NCBI GenBank assembly: GCA_950295325.1
Contig: OX485805.1
Location: 39,917,501 to 39,981,500, forward strand
Origin: Polytrichum commune
Taxonomy: Eukaryota; Streptophyta; Polytrichopsida; Polytrichales; Polytrichaceae
Reading direction: 5' to 3'
Length of the DNA stretch: 64,000 bases
Shown in pieces: positions 35,785-47,892 of this stretch. The translations under genes were made by a program, and so were the position numbers. The notes beneath the pieces were generated by a model that was not told where the DNA came from, ran no database searches, and worked only from the letters and a program-made list of their open reading frames with translations. How positions within the stretch are numbered: position 1 is the stretch's first letter; each line of letters opens with the position of its first letter.

Positions 35785-36214
35785 TCCTCTTCTTCACAAT
35801 AAGCACGCCTGGGAGCAATCTTCCTTCGGAAAATGCATACTTGCGTGCGGGATGCAATCGCCACTCATCGTGTTACCGGCCAGCCTCGGAGTTGGCAACA
35901 AGCACCGTTTGTTTTGAGCTGCGATCGGCGTTCTTGTTTAAGTTAGTGCATCAGAAGAATCGAAAGAATGGCGCGATCGGCATTCTTATTTAAGTTAGGG
36001 CATCGGAAGAATCGAAAGAAACGCGCGATCGAGCTTCGGAGACTTCGCCCATTCTTCATGGCTTTGGGGTTCCCTACAGAATGAGAAACCCCGAGAGCTA
36101 AAACCTGGGTTTCGCATCAAAGACCAGGTTCTGACATGGACGCAATAGCGGGTGTCAAAGTAGATCTGATCAAAAACCGGAGTTTAGGCCCCCCAGCCGT
36201 TTGGAATCTTTCCC
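35785..36214 (-). promoter_or_regulatory. Upstream region of the sigma gene with a 52-bp tandem repeat
   Basis: GC-richer sequence directly upstream of the sigma start codon. A 52-bp unit starting GCGATCGGC is present twice (35921-35972 and 35973-36024), with the start of a third unit (GCGATCGAG). The GCGATCG palindrome thus recurs at a 52-bp spacing. No TATA box could be placed with confidence. Whether the repeat influences transcription is unknown. Confidence 0.4.
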
Positions 36215-37160
36215 AGGTATATTTATCCTTTGGTAAGATGAAAACACAGAATTGAAAACTCAATTTCATGATTTAATAAACCAATTTAGCAATAGGTCCT
36301 ACTAATTTCACTGGAGTCATGAACCAAGTTCACTATATAGATAACCAATCTAACTTGAACTTGAACTTTCAACCAGCTTCACTATTTGTTGTGAACAATT
36401 TCATGATTTGGTATTCATATTCATAACTTCACAAAATCAATTTCATGAAGCATATAACTTTAACTCACAAACAACAGTATATCATGTGTAAGATTTTCTG
36501 AATCGCTTCCCACGACTACATTCTTTTGTTTAATTAGTGTGGGTAACCATTTGGAGTTACGTGTTGCTATAACTTTCTCCCGACATTTTCACTTTTTATC
36601 AACTAACATCTTCGGTGTGCATACTAACTACTTATCTTATTTGGGTAAAACAATGAAAATCTCGATAAAAGAAAAGTTATATCAACACATAACTCTAAAT
36701 GGTAACCTGCATTAATTAGACAAAATAGTGTAGCTCTATGTCAAGGCTAGAGGCTTCCCAATAAACACGTACTCCTTTGGTGAGATGCATTCTTTGCCTT
36801 CTTGTTGTTCATTGGTTCCTCTTTGTTATGTGTTTACATGGAAGCCTCTAGCCTTGATTGTAGAGCTAGTTGTGGGGAGCGATTAGGAGAATCTTATTCA
36901 TGATGTCATGTTCTTTGTGAAATAAAGTCTTACAATTCATGAAACTGATTTTGTGAGGTTGTGAATATGGGTACCAAATCATGAAATCATTCACAACATG
37001 TAGTGCAATTGGTTGAAAGTTCAAGTTAAATCGGTTATCCATAGGTGAACTTGGTTCAATATTTTAGTGAAATTGGTAGAACCTATTGCTAAATTGTTAT
37101 TTAAAATCATGAAGTTGAGGTTTCACTTCTATGAATTCATCTTACCAAAGGAGTATTATG
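36215..37160. mobile_element. Long foldback element with about 300-bp arms
   Basis: The left arm begins TTATCCTTTGGTAAGATG (near 36223). The right arm, in reverse complement from about 37160, begins TACTCCTTTGGTAAGATG, and the similarity continues for about 300 bp (for example AATTTAGCAATAGGT, AACCAAGTTCAC, TTTCATGATTTGGTA and GGCTAGAGGCTTCC on both arms). The central spacer is about 70 bp. The left arm is split by a 212-bp MITE absent from the right arm. There are no coding frames. It is a foldback or long-TIR non-autonomous transposon. Confidence 0.75.
36519..36730. mobile_element. TA-flanked MITE inserted in the foldback left arm
   Basis: The left end CATTCTTTTGTTTAATTAGT and the reverse complement of the right end, CACTATTTTGTCTAATTAAT, form TIRs of about 45 bp. 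TA dinucleotides flank it (36517-36518 and 36731-36732). The equivalent point in the uninterrupted right arm has a single TA (AACTAGCTC in that orientation). This fits a Tc1/mariner-type (Stowaway-like) insertion and gives an internal empty site. Confidence 0.8.
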
Positions 37161-37335
37161 ATTTTTAAGGAGTTGAAGCTTGTCCGGAGAGACTTTTGGG
37201 AAAATTAGTTGAAACCCAAGTGTTTACGAGTCCAACTAATCTACATGTGGATATCTTTTGGTTTCCCTTCATTAATGAAAGATATATTTTAGATTCCTTT
37301 AAAATGATTAATGACTTACCTAAAGTTTTGAACTT

Positions 37336-37561
37336 GAACTACATTGTTTATGGTATTTAGTGTCACCTAATATTCGGAGTTACACATTGCTATAACATTT
37401 TCTTGTTAAAGTAAAGTAAAGATGTTAATTTTATATAGTGTCCAAATTGAACCAATTTGACCATTTTTTTGGGTAAAAATGAGATGCATAGAAAAATGTA
37501 ATATAGCACAATGTAACTACAAATAGTTAGTGACACCAAATACCATAAATAGTGTAGTTAC
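37336..37561. mobile_element. Short MITE of the TTTATGGTATTTAGTG family
   Basis: 226 bp. The left end GAACTACATTGTTTATGGTA pairs with the reverse complement of the right end, GTAACTACACTATTTATGGT, and similarity extends about 60 bp inwards (GTTACACATTGCTATAAC and GTTACATTGTGCTATATTAC). It is non-coding and related in its ends to the long copy at 4209-5427. Confidence 0.7.
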
Positions 37562-39534
37562 TTTTCCGGCTCAACCAGTCCATCTGAAGTGCAATCGGAT
37601 ATCCCCATTTGTAGAGTTATGCCATGTTTAGCATTAGCATGTATACTTATAATAGAAATCATGTGTATTTGATGTTGATTTTTTATAAGATGACTCTAAT
37701 GTGAGTGCATCACATCTTCATATCATGTGGAAGTATGGTACATTTACTTCATCCATCTTGTAACAAAATGTGGGGATATTGGCCTAGGTTGATCATAAAA
37801 TTCAAATGACACATGCAACCAATGATTTTGAAGTTAACAATTGTTGGAATGACACATTTAAGTAAATATAGACATATTTTAAAAATATGAATTTTTTGAT
37901 TGCTTTGATATTATGGGTCAGTAATTGTTGAACAATGAAAATATAATCAAAACAACTACTATAAAATGAGCATAATCAATTGTGCACATTCTATTAGAAG
38001 ATTTTATCATACAATCTTATCGTAAGATCCTATGGTAGAATATCAACATGCTATGATAATGAACTTGAACTTAGTCAAGTTTCACTTAAATACGAAATGG
38101 ATCGAGTCCCCATGCCTTGGGTAATTTGGTGTGAAATGGTTTTTATGGGGAGTGGTGAAACCTATAGTCTCCACCGTTCCCTTTCCATTTTCAAGAATGT
38201 AATCCTACTCAATAAGCAAACTACAGTAGGAAGAAGTCAAAATGTCCACTTTAACCTTTGACCACACTCATTATATATTATATGACAATATACAAAGATT
38301 ATGAATGACAACCCCAACAACTATATTTTTTTGTATTATAAAACTTCAATGATAGCTCACTCTTGTACTATAAGTCTTGCACTAATTCTCATGTTGAGAC
38401 ATTTATATTGGTTTTCTCCGTACACCCACATTGATACTTTCCATAGTAAAATGTAATATGTCATGATACTCATGTATTAAAATCACAAGAATTGCCGCCC
38501 CAAGGGCGATTGATGCTGATACAAGTGTATCTAAAAGAATGCTTATTTCGATCCTATCCAAAAATTTGGGCCACCAAGGAACAATTTGAGAGGGCTCACA
38601 TGAGCTTCCCGCTCTTAACCTCATGCATGATGTGCCACAATTGATGAGGACTTGAAGGTTTAAAGTATACTACATTAACTATTTGGGTCTCTTGATGGCA
38701 TCGGCCCGGGAAACCATTCCGAATTACCATAGAAGGGCACTTGCTCTATGTCATCTTTCACTAATGTTGGAACGTAGTTTCCACATGGGATTCAAGAAGT
38801 CTCAACCAATGTAGGAAGGACACATGGCAAACTTTGAGGGAAACATAATTATTTTTCGTTGAATTAGAGAGCCTTCTACGGTATCTTGTGCAATGGGAGG
38901 AATATCGTTACTTAGACCTTGCCAATCCAAGAGCTGCCATCCACAAAAGACGTGGACAAAAAGGGTTGCGCTTCGGTGGCCGTCAGGTCTTTCGACCAAC
39001 TTACACGTCCGGTGGTGTTGGCACCAACGCCGGTGCACTGATATTGACCGTAATACACCGTCCTGTCAAAACATCACCGATTCATACCCATGAGTTTGTG
39101 TGTATCCACCCCCACCATATATACGATGGTGATCCCCTCCGCTAATTGCACTCATCATTAGTTTGATTTCGAGAATATTTATGGTGTGGGACAAGTGTTG
39201 CACATGGGACCCACTCCTTTCCACATGTTGTTTCTTTAAGTTGCCACATCACGCAACGTTTTGATGTCTCTACTTCCCTATTTCCCATTTTGTACATGAT
39301 AGTTTTCTACTATTGAAAGACCTAAACATGTGAAGTCATTACTTAAGATTTCCATAATGAATCTTTATACAAGGCGGCCTAGTGATCATTCAATCTTTGC
39401 AAACTTTGCTTGCTCTACTCCAAGAGAGATAAAGTCCCCTCTGCGACACTTTACCCAGATAAAATAGCATACCTGGATCTTAACAATATTGTGTAAGTCA
39501 ATCTTGAAGAGCCCTTGCAATCAACAGGGTACAA
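37562..39534. other. Intergenic, no gene seen
   Basis: AT-rich with short frames only. 38.76-38.89 kb is the partner of the dispersed repeat at 5.7 kb. 38.88-39.15 kb is GC-richer with a short open frame (38888-39145, +) that I cannot assign. No RNA genes seen. Confidence 0.35.
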
Positions 39535-39905
39535 ATGGGTCTCAAATGGTCTCTTTTTTCAACTAGCCCACTTCTCCTAGTAGGATATGAAGCACGTGAT
39601 TATTTTGAGATGGTTAGCTCATCCAAATCGAGGTTGTAGCCACTTTCCTCATAAATTTTGGAACTCTTACAAATTTCTTAATCATTACCAAAGTGAAGAT
39701 ATTTGTGCTCATTAAATGAAAATATTACCCCCCCAAATTATGTTGACTATCAAACCTAGAATGGTTATCATATTCTGAGCCTGCACTCCAATCTCTTTTA
39801 AACATGTATCTTTCTAGTAATTGTTCTTGGAACCACACCAGACCACATACCGCTCAAATATAGTTGTCCTAACAAGAAAAGTAACCAAATAAGAGAGGTC
39901 TACCT
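39535..39905 (+). mobile_element. Dispersed repeat family A, well-preserved copy
   Basis: Runs from AATGGGTCTCAAATGGTCTC through CCCACTTCTCCTAG, TTAGCTCATCCAAATCGAGG, GTTGTAGCCACTTTCCTCAT, CCAAAGTGAAGATATTTGTG and AAATTATGTTGACTATCAAA to AGAGGTCTACCTT. In reverse complement the end (AAGGTAGACCTCT) resembles the start of other copies (AAGGTAGATGGGTCT), so the family has short inverted ends and is MITE-like. Confidence 0.6.
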
Positions 39906-39923
39906 TGAATCGAAACGGAAGAA

Positions 39924-40590
39924 ATGGGTCCTTCTCGTGCCACTTAGATTAAGCTTATAATTCTGAAAGAGATGAGAGCGCGAGGGAGGGAGGGAGAGAG
40001 AGAGATTGAATGCTTGCTTTTGCCTTGCAGAATCGCCCCAGTTGAACCATCCCGCGGGATAAATGGGTCCTTTTCGTGCCACTTAGATCATAATTCTGAA
40101 AGAGATGAGAGCGCGAGGGAGGGAGGGAGAGAGAGATTGAATGCTTACTTTTGCCTTGTAGAATCACCCCAGTTGAACCATCCCGCGGGATAAATGGGTC
40201 CTTCTCGTGCCACTTAGATCTTAATTCAGAAAGAGATGAGAGCGCGAGGGAGGGAGGGAGAGAGAGATTGAATGCTTACTTTTGCCTTGCAGTATCACCC
40301 CAGTTGAACCATCCCGCGGGATAAATGGGTCCTTCTCGTGCCACTTAGATTATAATTCTGAAAGAGATGAGAGCGCGAGGGAGGGAGGGAGAGAGAGAGA
40401 TTGAATGCTTACTATTGCCTTACAGAATCGCCCCAGTTGAACCATCCCGCGGGATAAATGGGTCCTTCTCGTGCCACTTAGATTATAATTCTGAAAGAGA
40501 TGAGAGCGCGAGGGAGGGAGGGAGAGAGAGAGGTTGAATGCTTACTTTTGCCTTGCAGAATCGCCCCAGTTAAACCATCCCGCGGGATAA
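39924..40590 (-). repeat. 132-bp tandem array of the pectinesterase exon 4 end
   Basis: Five units with a spacing of 131-133 bp (GATGAGAGCGCGAG at 39971, 40104, 40235, 40366 and 40499). On the minus strand each unit carries the last roughly 40 nt of pectinesterase exon 4 (coding [13 protein letters not shown]), a GTAAGC donor, a (CTCC)n(CT)n pyrimidine tract, a TTTCAG acceptor-like site and GTGGCACGAGAAGGACC. Each unit therefore looks like exon end, mini-intron and exon start. The unit at 40499-40590 joins the genuine exon. Confidence 0.8.
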
Positions 40591-43500
40591 ATGGGAGCAT
40601 CGATTTCAGTGAGGAGGAAGACCACCCTCGAATAAGGCCCCCACGCACGGCCCAAGTAGATGGGTCCGTTTCCGGTGACGAGGCAGCGGACGAAGGAGAA
40701 CCCCGTAAGCTCCGACTTCTTCATCCTCTTCTGAGCTGTGAGGGAGCCGCTCCCGGGGTTGGCGATCGAGTGCAGATGGCACGTCTGCGCAAGGATGGAT
40801 CGGCCATGAGGTTATAGTGGACCATGTTATTCGGAGTCGTTTTTTTTCTTCTTTTCCTCCGGATCTTCTATTCTATTGATCATATTTGTGACGTCTTCAA
40901 ATTTTGTGTTGCATGAGCAGAGATCTATGATGAAACATCGACAAACAGAAATGCGCGTTTGTTGGTTCCTTAACTTTGACACATAGGTCTCCTTCCTTGG
41001 TGTTCACTTATTGAATGTGGAGTAGTTATTAAAAATTTGATGATGTAGTCTGATCTCTTTTAACCATGTGTTTGCATGGTGTTTGTTCCTCGACCCTCAC
41101 CTAACCACACACCCATCAATTATAGGTGTCCGTTCAACAAAGTAACTGAATATAACATGTCTGCATGCCTAACATGAAATCATAACATCAGCAGAAATTA
41201 GACTAGAATTACCCTTAGCAGCTGGGAATTATTGAACGACGATAAAGACATGTGTTAACAGGGGTCTTTAAATTACTGATCAATCTCGGTGAATAAAAAT
41301 TTCTATAGAGGAAAGTCAACCAATCAACTCATTTATCAAGCCAAAATACTTTGCCTTGTCGATTTTCTTGTCAACTTTCGACCGGACTTGCCTGAGGGGA
41401 AAAAAGTAGAAGGAGAAGGAAGTAAGGGAAATCTAGTAAACATCAACTGGACATTTTTGCAGTTGACCACACGAAGCCAATTAAACTAATTTGTGGGATC
41501 AATGTTTCGTTGTTTCAGATTAGACAGTTCCGGTTGAAATCGATTGGGTTTCTGTGATAGACCATAATTTTTAGAAATAAAATAAAATAAAAAATCTTTA
41601 TAACACGGGGATCATCATAGCATGAAATATGTAAACTCCGGTCGCAACATGGAATTAGTACCTCATAGTAGGACTGGCCGTCTCCAAAGATGAAATCAAT
41701 GGAGCCTTGAATGTAGCAATCCTTGAAGTAATGCTTCCCTTTCTTGTCATACAAGGTGTCTTGGGCGCCATAGAAAGCCACGCGGTAAAATTGGGCTTTG
41801 TCTCCGTCGATTCTGAATGCCACTGCTTGCTTTCCAACAGCTCCACCGGGTGGTGGAGGGGCAGTGTTCTGATCACACAAAGTCCACGACAAAAAATTCC
41901 AACCACGATCAATATTATACCTTTGAATTTTGGCCCCGGGTGGATTTCAAATTTCAATAAATGTTTTTAGAAAGGACGTACAAATAATAATTACCTAGGG
42001 GGGGGGGGTTTGGATGCATGGTAACCCACCCAATGCAATAGGAAATTTTCTTCGTATTCCCCATACTTTCACTTTTCATTCACAACTGTCCAAAGACTTA
42101 CACTTTTAGGAGTGGTACAATGCACTGGATATTGGACAAAGGCGATAAACTTGAAGCCTTGGAGGTTTTTAAACAACAACTACTTGTGCATGATCATTGT
42201 CATAAAGGGGGAACTACACTAAATAGTGTATATAGTGTGACTTACTATTTAGAGCTACTCAACGTTGTATCTTTTTATTATTGATGCATTTTCTTACCAA
42301 GTAAAGATGTTAATGTTTAAAAATGTCTAGACAACCAATTTGATCTTTGTTGACAAAAAATGAGATATACAATGAACACTTAAAGTATTGCGTCATTTTG
42401 AATAGTAAGTGACACTAAGTACAATATTTGGTGTAGTTACAATAAACGTGTGATTTTTGTGTGGTCCACACTATTCGTCATCGTTCCTCATTAATTGCCT
42501 TACAATCACTCAGTGACAACCGGGAGAAGGTGTTATATGACACTTGTTGATGTATGACAAGTCTTAAAAAACCAATCTAAGGTATGCACGTTTCTCATGG
42601 TTATCTTTTTCACTTGGACAATTCTATTTGAGTGGCGTGTGTGGTTTAGGTGTGGATTTAAGATTGAACACCACAACCACATGTGTGAGTTCAAAAGACA
42701 TCGGACTACACACACAAAATTTGTCAACTATTCTCGGCTCGATAGTCGACATAATTGGGTGGGTGGGGGACCTAAACGACCATTGAACGAACTCAAGTAT
42801 CTTCACTTTGATAATGAATAAGATATTCATACGAGCTCCGATTATAACATGGCAAATAGCTAAAGAAAGGATTTGAATCCAACAATCATCTCGCACTCAT
42901 AATTGCATGTTTTGCATCCTAGACAAAGTGGGTGCAGTGCTACAAGTGTCACCACATGGCACACTAATTCTAATGCCACACTAATTTAGTGTAGTACTCG
43001 AAGTCGAATTAACTAGGTTTGTGAGTTAGGAATTGTGGTGGTTAAGGTATAGTACCTTGAAGGCGATGTCCTCCGCGATGAAGAAGTCGGCTAAGATGAT
43101 GACCGAAGCGCTCTTGGCGGTGCCTCCAGCTTTGTTGGCATCATCTCCCCATTGGATGGTGGTCAGGCTCGCGCCGGCTCCTTTGAATGTAATGTATGTC
43201 TTGCCTGCTGCCACCGTCACCTTCTCACTACATAATTTAATCACGAACAAAAATTACTCGTTAGCATCGACCCGCATTTCCATCAGATTATGTTGTTTAT
43301 AAGGTTTGAAAGAAATTAAATAAGTATGTCCAGGGGAAGATTGTGGGCAAATTCAGTCGAGATCCGAGTGTTTCCAAGCCCTACTGGTTACATTTTGATA
43401 TCTTTCGTTTTAAAAAATAAAAATAATTTAAGATTTGTTTGGTAGATTCTTGAAAAAAGCGATCGGCAAATTTTGAACCTAAAGTTTTGAATTTGATGAA

Positions 43501-45226
43501 CCTGTTATTTCTGGGATTCAATTGGTTCATCCATTACTAGCAGTCGGATCTCCCCGTTCGTAGATCATAACGACGAGAGGTGCTAAAGTGAGTTTAGCTC
43601 TCATTAAACCGATATAAATTGTACTTCGTTCAAACTCCACACCAACTCCAATCATCCAGCGCAAACTTATCAAAACATGGAACGTGTTGTATGCAATCCA
43701 ACCAATTAACTCCTGATCAATAGGCCCATTGAATTAACAGATAACTCTAATTAAAAATTCACTTGTGAAAGCTCCTGGAAAGCTGAACTTGCGGGAATAA
43801 TTTTATTCAGGAGTATTCATTTAAAAATTTAATCCCTCTAGATCATCGACAGTTGTTTCAATATCACTTATTTGCTGCTTCTAATGAATCAATTCACGAT
43901 TTGTTATCTCATCACTAGGAGCAGCATGCATCAACATGCAATATGCGCGCTTGCAGAGAAGATCGTGGACATTGTGAGATAGTGATCAAAGCATCCATTC
44001 ACAGTGAGGAGATAGATAGATAGATGGCTAGATAGATAGATAGATAGATAGATAGTACCAATTGTCGCTGAATTAGAAAAAAGGTATACTTACCTGCAGT
44101 TTCAAACGGAGTTGATGTATGTTTTAAAAACTACTTAGTCTAAGCAGTTGTTTCCAGATTCATGGTACTTAGTTTCACTTGTAAAAATGTTTCAGGCATT
44201 ATTAAGCTGCAAGTCAACATTAGTGAGCATCCCACATTCACTTTCATGAGATGATTCCATGCACGGATCATCAGTACCTATGTGAAGAAATACATACAAC
44301 GTCGACAACGATGATATTATTCACTTAAAAAAATCTAAGGTATACGGGTGTTATCTGGGAAATCACTTTTCGTAATCGGACACCTATATTTGATTGTTGT
44401 GTGGTTCGGTAAGGATAAAGAAAAACACCATAAAGACATATGTGTACAAGAGAGTGAACTACGTCTTCAAACTTTATCGACTACGTGACATTCAACAGTA
44501 AACGCAATTGGGAGGACCTACGAATGTATTCAGTGAAGCGATCAACTAACATGCGCTTCCAACAACCATAACTAAATCAGGAGAAGTCCAATGGTTAATC
44601 CGATATTTCAATGCTTCATCGTACTAGATTTGCCAACGCGACACAAGAAGTTTCGTTGTGATGATGTAAATCTAATCGGTACAATAAGCTGGAGATCATG
44701 GAAATTCAACCGAATAATGCCCACATACCGTAGCCTCGCTCCATTGAAGTTGCCGCAGAGTCGATCGATTCTTGAGATGACCGACCACCCCTGAGGGTTT
44801 TAAATTTTATCAAGCAAGAATCAATCAAGTGCAGACAGACAGACAGACAGACAGACAGACTTACGTGTAGGTGCCAGCTGCGATGTAGATGACACATCGC
44901 TGCGAGTTTCCATTGGGGATGGAGTTGACGGCGTCCTTCACAGTGGAGTATGTCGCCCCGGATCCTTTCGGCCCCACTGTCCGGGAACACGTCGACGACG
45001 TAGATAATGGAGCCGCCATCGGAGCACTTCCCATAGTGTTGTCCATTGTAATTTGTTGAGCCTGCTTGGCATCGTAGGCTGCTCTGTGAGCTGCCAGCCA
45101 CGCCTTGTAATCCGCTTCGGAGTCCGAATCCACCGCCCAAGCTCCTCCTGTCGAAACCGCCGCCATGACCACCATCATCAAACACAGCCACGCCACAGAT
45201 CTCGAGGATCTGAAGAAGCTCGCCAT
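40546..45226 (-). CDS. Pectin methylesterase (pectinesterase), 3' end not resolved
   Basis: Four coding exons on the minus strand: 45226-44865, 43227-43056, 41868-41662 and 40784-40546. All have GT-AG introns and compatible phases, giving 326 codons plus 2 nt. The N-terminus [20 protein letters not shown] continues to a typical secretory signal peptide ending near GGAWA (residue 31). There is no long PRO/PMEI domain, so it is a group 2-type enzyme. Family motifs are present: GTYTE (118-122), QAVAFR (Q192), GAQDTLY (Q214, D215), DFIFG (D236) and LGRAW (R293, W295), which supply the known catalytic residues. It would de-esterify cell-wall homogalacturonan. The usual last part (an FYGxYxCxGPG-type segment and about 50 residues) was not found. 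Where it should follow, the exon 4 end is repeated in tandem, and the acceptor-like sites there lead to early stops. The copy may therefore be truncated or use an unrecognised exon. Confidence 0.85.
42211..42440. mobile_element. Short TIR MITE in pectinesterase intron 2
   Basis: 230 bp. The left end GAACTACACTAAATAGTGTA and the reverse complement of the right end, GTAACTACACCAAATATTGT, are followed by matching GTGTGACTTACTATT and GTGTCACTTACTATT. Same family as 37336-37561. It lies in the intron between exons 2 and 3. Confidence 0.65.
42600..42880 (-). repeat. Dispersed repeat family A, copy in pectinesterase intron 2
   Basis: In reverse complement this contains GGAGCTCGTATGAATATCTT, TTATCAAAGTGAAGATACTT, AATTATGTCGACTATCGAG and AAATCCACACCTAAACCACA in family order. 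It sits in antisense relative to the copies at 39.5 and 47.9 kb. Confidence 0.6.
44012..44056. repeat. TAGA microsatellite in pectinesterase intron 1
   Basis: A run of about ten GATA/TAGA units with one interruption. A second tetranucleotide run, (CAGA)n, at about 44834-44859 directly abuts the exon 1 splice donor (GTAAGTCTGTCTG on the minus strand). Confidence 0.8.
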
Positions 45227-45884
45227 CTTTCAATTGAATTCCAGAAGTTACTGGAATTTCGAGGATCTGGAGTCAGTTAGGTCGATCTGGAATGTGAAGC
45301 AAGCAGGTTGGAAGAAAGGAATATGGGTAACTATGATGCTGCTATGCAGATGTGTTCATCATGTGCATGATGAATGTGCTCCGAGGATATGTTGTCATAA
45401 ATACTAGCTAGCTTTGATGCTAGCGGGCTAGTAGGTCGACCCAGTGAAGATCGGGGCCGGATGAGGTGCGACTTGAGATCGGTGTTGTACAAAGCTGGGG
45501 TACAGATCGACTGCTTTATAGGAGATGTATAAGATGCCTTGATCGGTGGGAATCTTTAAAATGTGATGCGGAGGATTGGGGTGGCGGGGGGGAAGAACTA
45601 GTAATTGATATTATCTTGCATAATTGATCATCTGTACAACTTTACGACTGATTCATTCCGCTGATCATCACGGAGACCGAAACCGGGAGATAGACAGATT
45701 CCCGGAACAAGTTGATCCAGTGACTGATATATATCATGCGGTGAAATCAGAAAATGATGATGATGGTTCTTGATGTCTGGACAAACCCTGGACAAAATCT
45801 TAAGTTTCATGCCAGCTTGATCGTTGTGAGTTTTCTTTCTTTAGTTTGAATCCAGGGTTCTTCGTGAAATCGGTGAAGTACATC
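45227..45884 (-). promoter_or_regulatory. Upstream region of the pectinesterase gene
   Basis: Moderately GC-rich sequence upstream of the start codon at 45226. A TATAAATACTAGCTA-like segment is not clearly placed for the minus strand, although TATTTATGACAAC can be read at about 45400. No repeats of note. The promoter assignment is positional only. Confidence 0.3.
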
Positions 45885-46352
45885 ACATGCGTAATAGTGT
45901 CACTTACCCTGCTTGAGGCGTAAGCTAGTTTACCCTCATGGTCAACAACTTCACCATTAGTGTCACCTCATGACACTTGGCGTTCAAGTGCACTTAGTAC
46001 TAATATCTTGGCATGAGTACGTTCACTAGGTTTATGAAGTGTATATCTACGTTACATAATGATCTACAAGTTGACTATAGTGTACATAAAATGACACTTG
46101 GTTTTGATATGTTCAAGAATATCTTCCTCTTGCATACTGCAACGCAAAACTATCATCTCAAATATCTCAATGTGCTATTCTAAATGTCATAGCATAAACA
46201 TTTTTTTCACTTCGAAAAATTTCTTAGGTTGATGAATGGAATCATATTGGCAATTAGTGGGCGTGACACTTTAAGATCTCTAGGCATCTAGAATAGGCCC
46301 TTCGCAAATATTGTACGCGACACTGATTATCCATAAAACAGTGTAATACAGA
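45885..46352. mobile_element. Partial copy of the 4.2-kb TIR repeat, without MITEs
   Basis: CACATGCGTAAT, GTGTCACTTACCCT, TCAACAACTTCACCAT, TAATATCTTGGCATGAGTAC, GTGACACTTTAAGATCTCTA and AGGCATCTAG follow the same order as at 4236-5427. The position of the two Harbinger-like MITEs is empty here (GTTACATAATGATCTACAAG at about 46053 against GTTACACCTTA at 4400). The left TIR is missing and the right end is recognisable at 46318-46352. Confidence 0.65.
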
Positions 46353-47892
46353 CCATCTTTTCATCCTCTAATTACCCTGGAATAAAACGGTTTGATGGGC
46401 GGTGGCCAAACAGTCTGCAAAATGATGCCCTAACCCTCAAGATTCCCAGACGAAGTTTGACCACTTATATGAATAAAAAAATAAATGAATAAATATACTG
46501 ACCTCCATGTATTGACCCTCATCAAAGCTGCTCCTGTAGTGGAAGCATCTGCACTGAATCGTTGAATGTATGGATTGACAAACAATTTCATGGCTTAGAT
46601 GGTGATATTTCGGCCTATTTTTTTGGTGTTTGGTGAATCGGGGATCCTGAATCAAATTTGAGAGAGTATACCTATCGTCTGCCTACTGATCCTCAAATTA
46701 GCTCTCCAAGCCAAGGGGGGAAGTCCAAATGGACGTTTTCATGGGGACCTATTATGTGAATTCCTCTGTGAGCTCAAACTGATATCTCGACCTAAAGAAT
46801 ACTCATTGAGTAAGCTCGCCGGTGGCGCTAGCACTACTATGAGATCCTCAAATTCACAGAGAAGTTGTCAGTTGTGGTGCCATCATTTTACAGATCAATT
46901 AACCTGTGGCAGCGACAGTGGCAGGCATGATAATTGAGGTTAAATTGTGAAGCGGGCATGTAGAGGGGGATCGAAATTCATCATGCATCATTGCAACTTT
47001 AATTTCGACCGACCGAATCAACCTCAAGAAGATTCCTTCCGGGAAGAGGATGAAGTTAATCCAGTGGTCAATGACCACCTCCTCAAAGTTCGTATAACTA
47101 TTCAGTACGAATGAATATTGAAGGTGACTGCACACACCTAACCTGTAAGTTCATGGCTGAAACAATGTGGATGAGATTCTTTTGGGTGATTCCAGTATTT
47201 ACTTTGCGTCATTTCGAGGGAGTTAGAATCCCCTTCAAAGTCAACTGTGTTTTCGACATAGGATCCACACAGTGTGGCCATCAAATGGACCAAATCTCCT
47301 CCATTGTGCATGAGTACCGTAAGTTGATAGCAGGATGAGCAAAAATTGTCAATTAATTAATTTATTCCAGAAAAGGGCTTAAGTGGTATGTAAAAACATT
47401 CATAAAAGATTAGGTAAATATGTATACATATATATGCATATTTAGGCACATGACAAAATCTATCTACACTTTTTTTTGTTTTTTAAGTTTTTAGGACTCT
47501 TGATTTTGAGATGTTTAGTTTGTAATGTGTGAATGCCAACTTCACTACTTCGTGTGATGTCAAAGTGAATGCATATGACATGTACAGTAGTATTGTTAAT
47601 GCATGTGATTTGTCAACTTTGGCCTTATTCCAGAAGACACCGGATTCTCCTAATGTTTAGACATTTTATGATTATTTTTCTTTTCATTTTTAAGCTATCT
47701 AATTCATTAGTTTCCAAAAACATGAGGCTTGATTTTTGAAGTTATTTTCCGCCCATCTTGCTATCAACCTACGGTATTGAGATCCATCTCCAACATGATC
47801 AATAATCATACTTATTGAATAAGCTTGTTGGGAATCTTCTCATCTCATTCAATGAACTTCAGTATGAAAGAGAACTTACAAGTTGATTATTA
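46353..47892. other. Intergenic, no gene seen
   Basis: Only short frames, none recognisable. No convincing repeats, RNA genes or promoter elements were found. Confidence 0.35.

Noticed and set aside
38700-38760. Possible missing last exon of the pectinesterase (a minus-strand VPFYGN stretch)
   Set aside because: Only FYG matches. The expected C and GPG that follow are absent, no splice acceptor fits, and it is 1.2 kb beyond the tandem array. Too weak to call.
44980-45010. Frameshift in pectinesterase exon 1 before [12 protein letters not shown]
   Set aside because: The frame is open from the start codon to the donor, and [14 protein letters not shown] already supplies the first strand of the domain, so no frameshift is needed.
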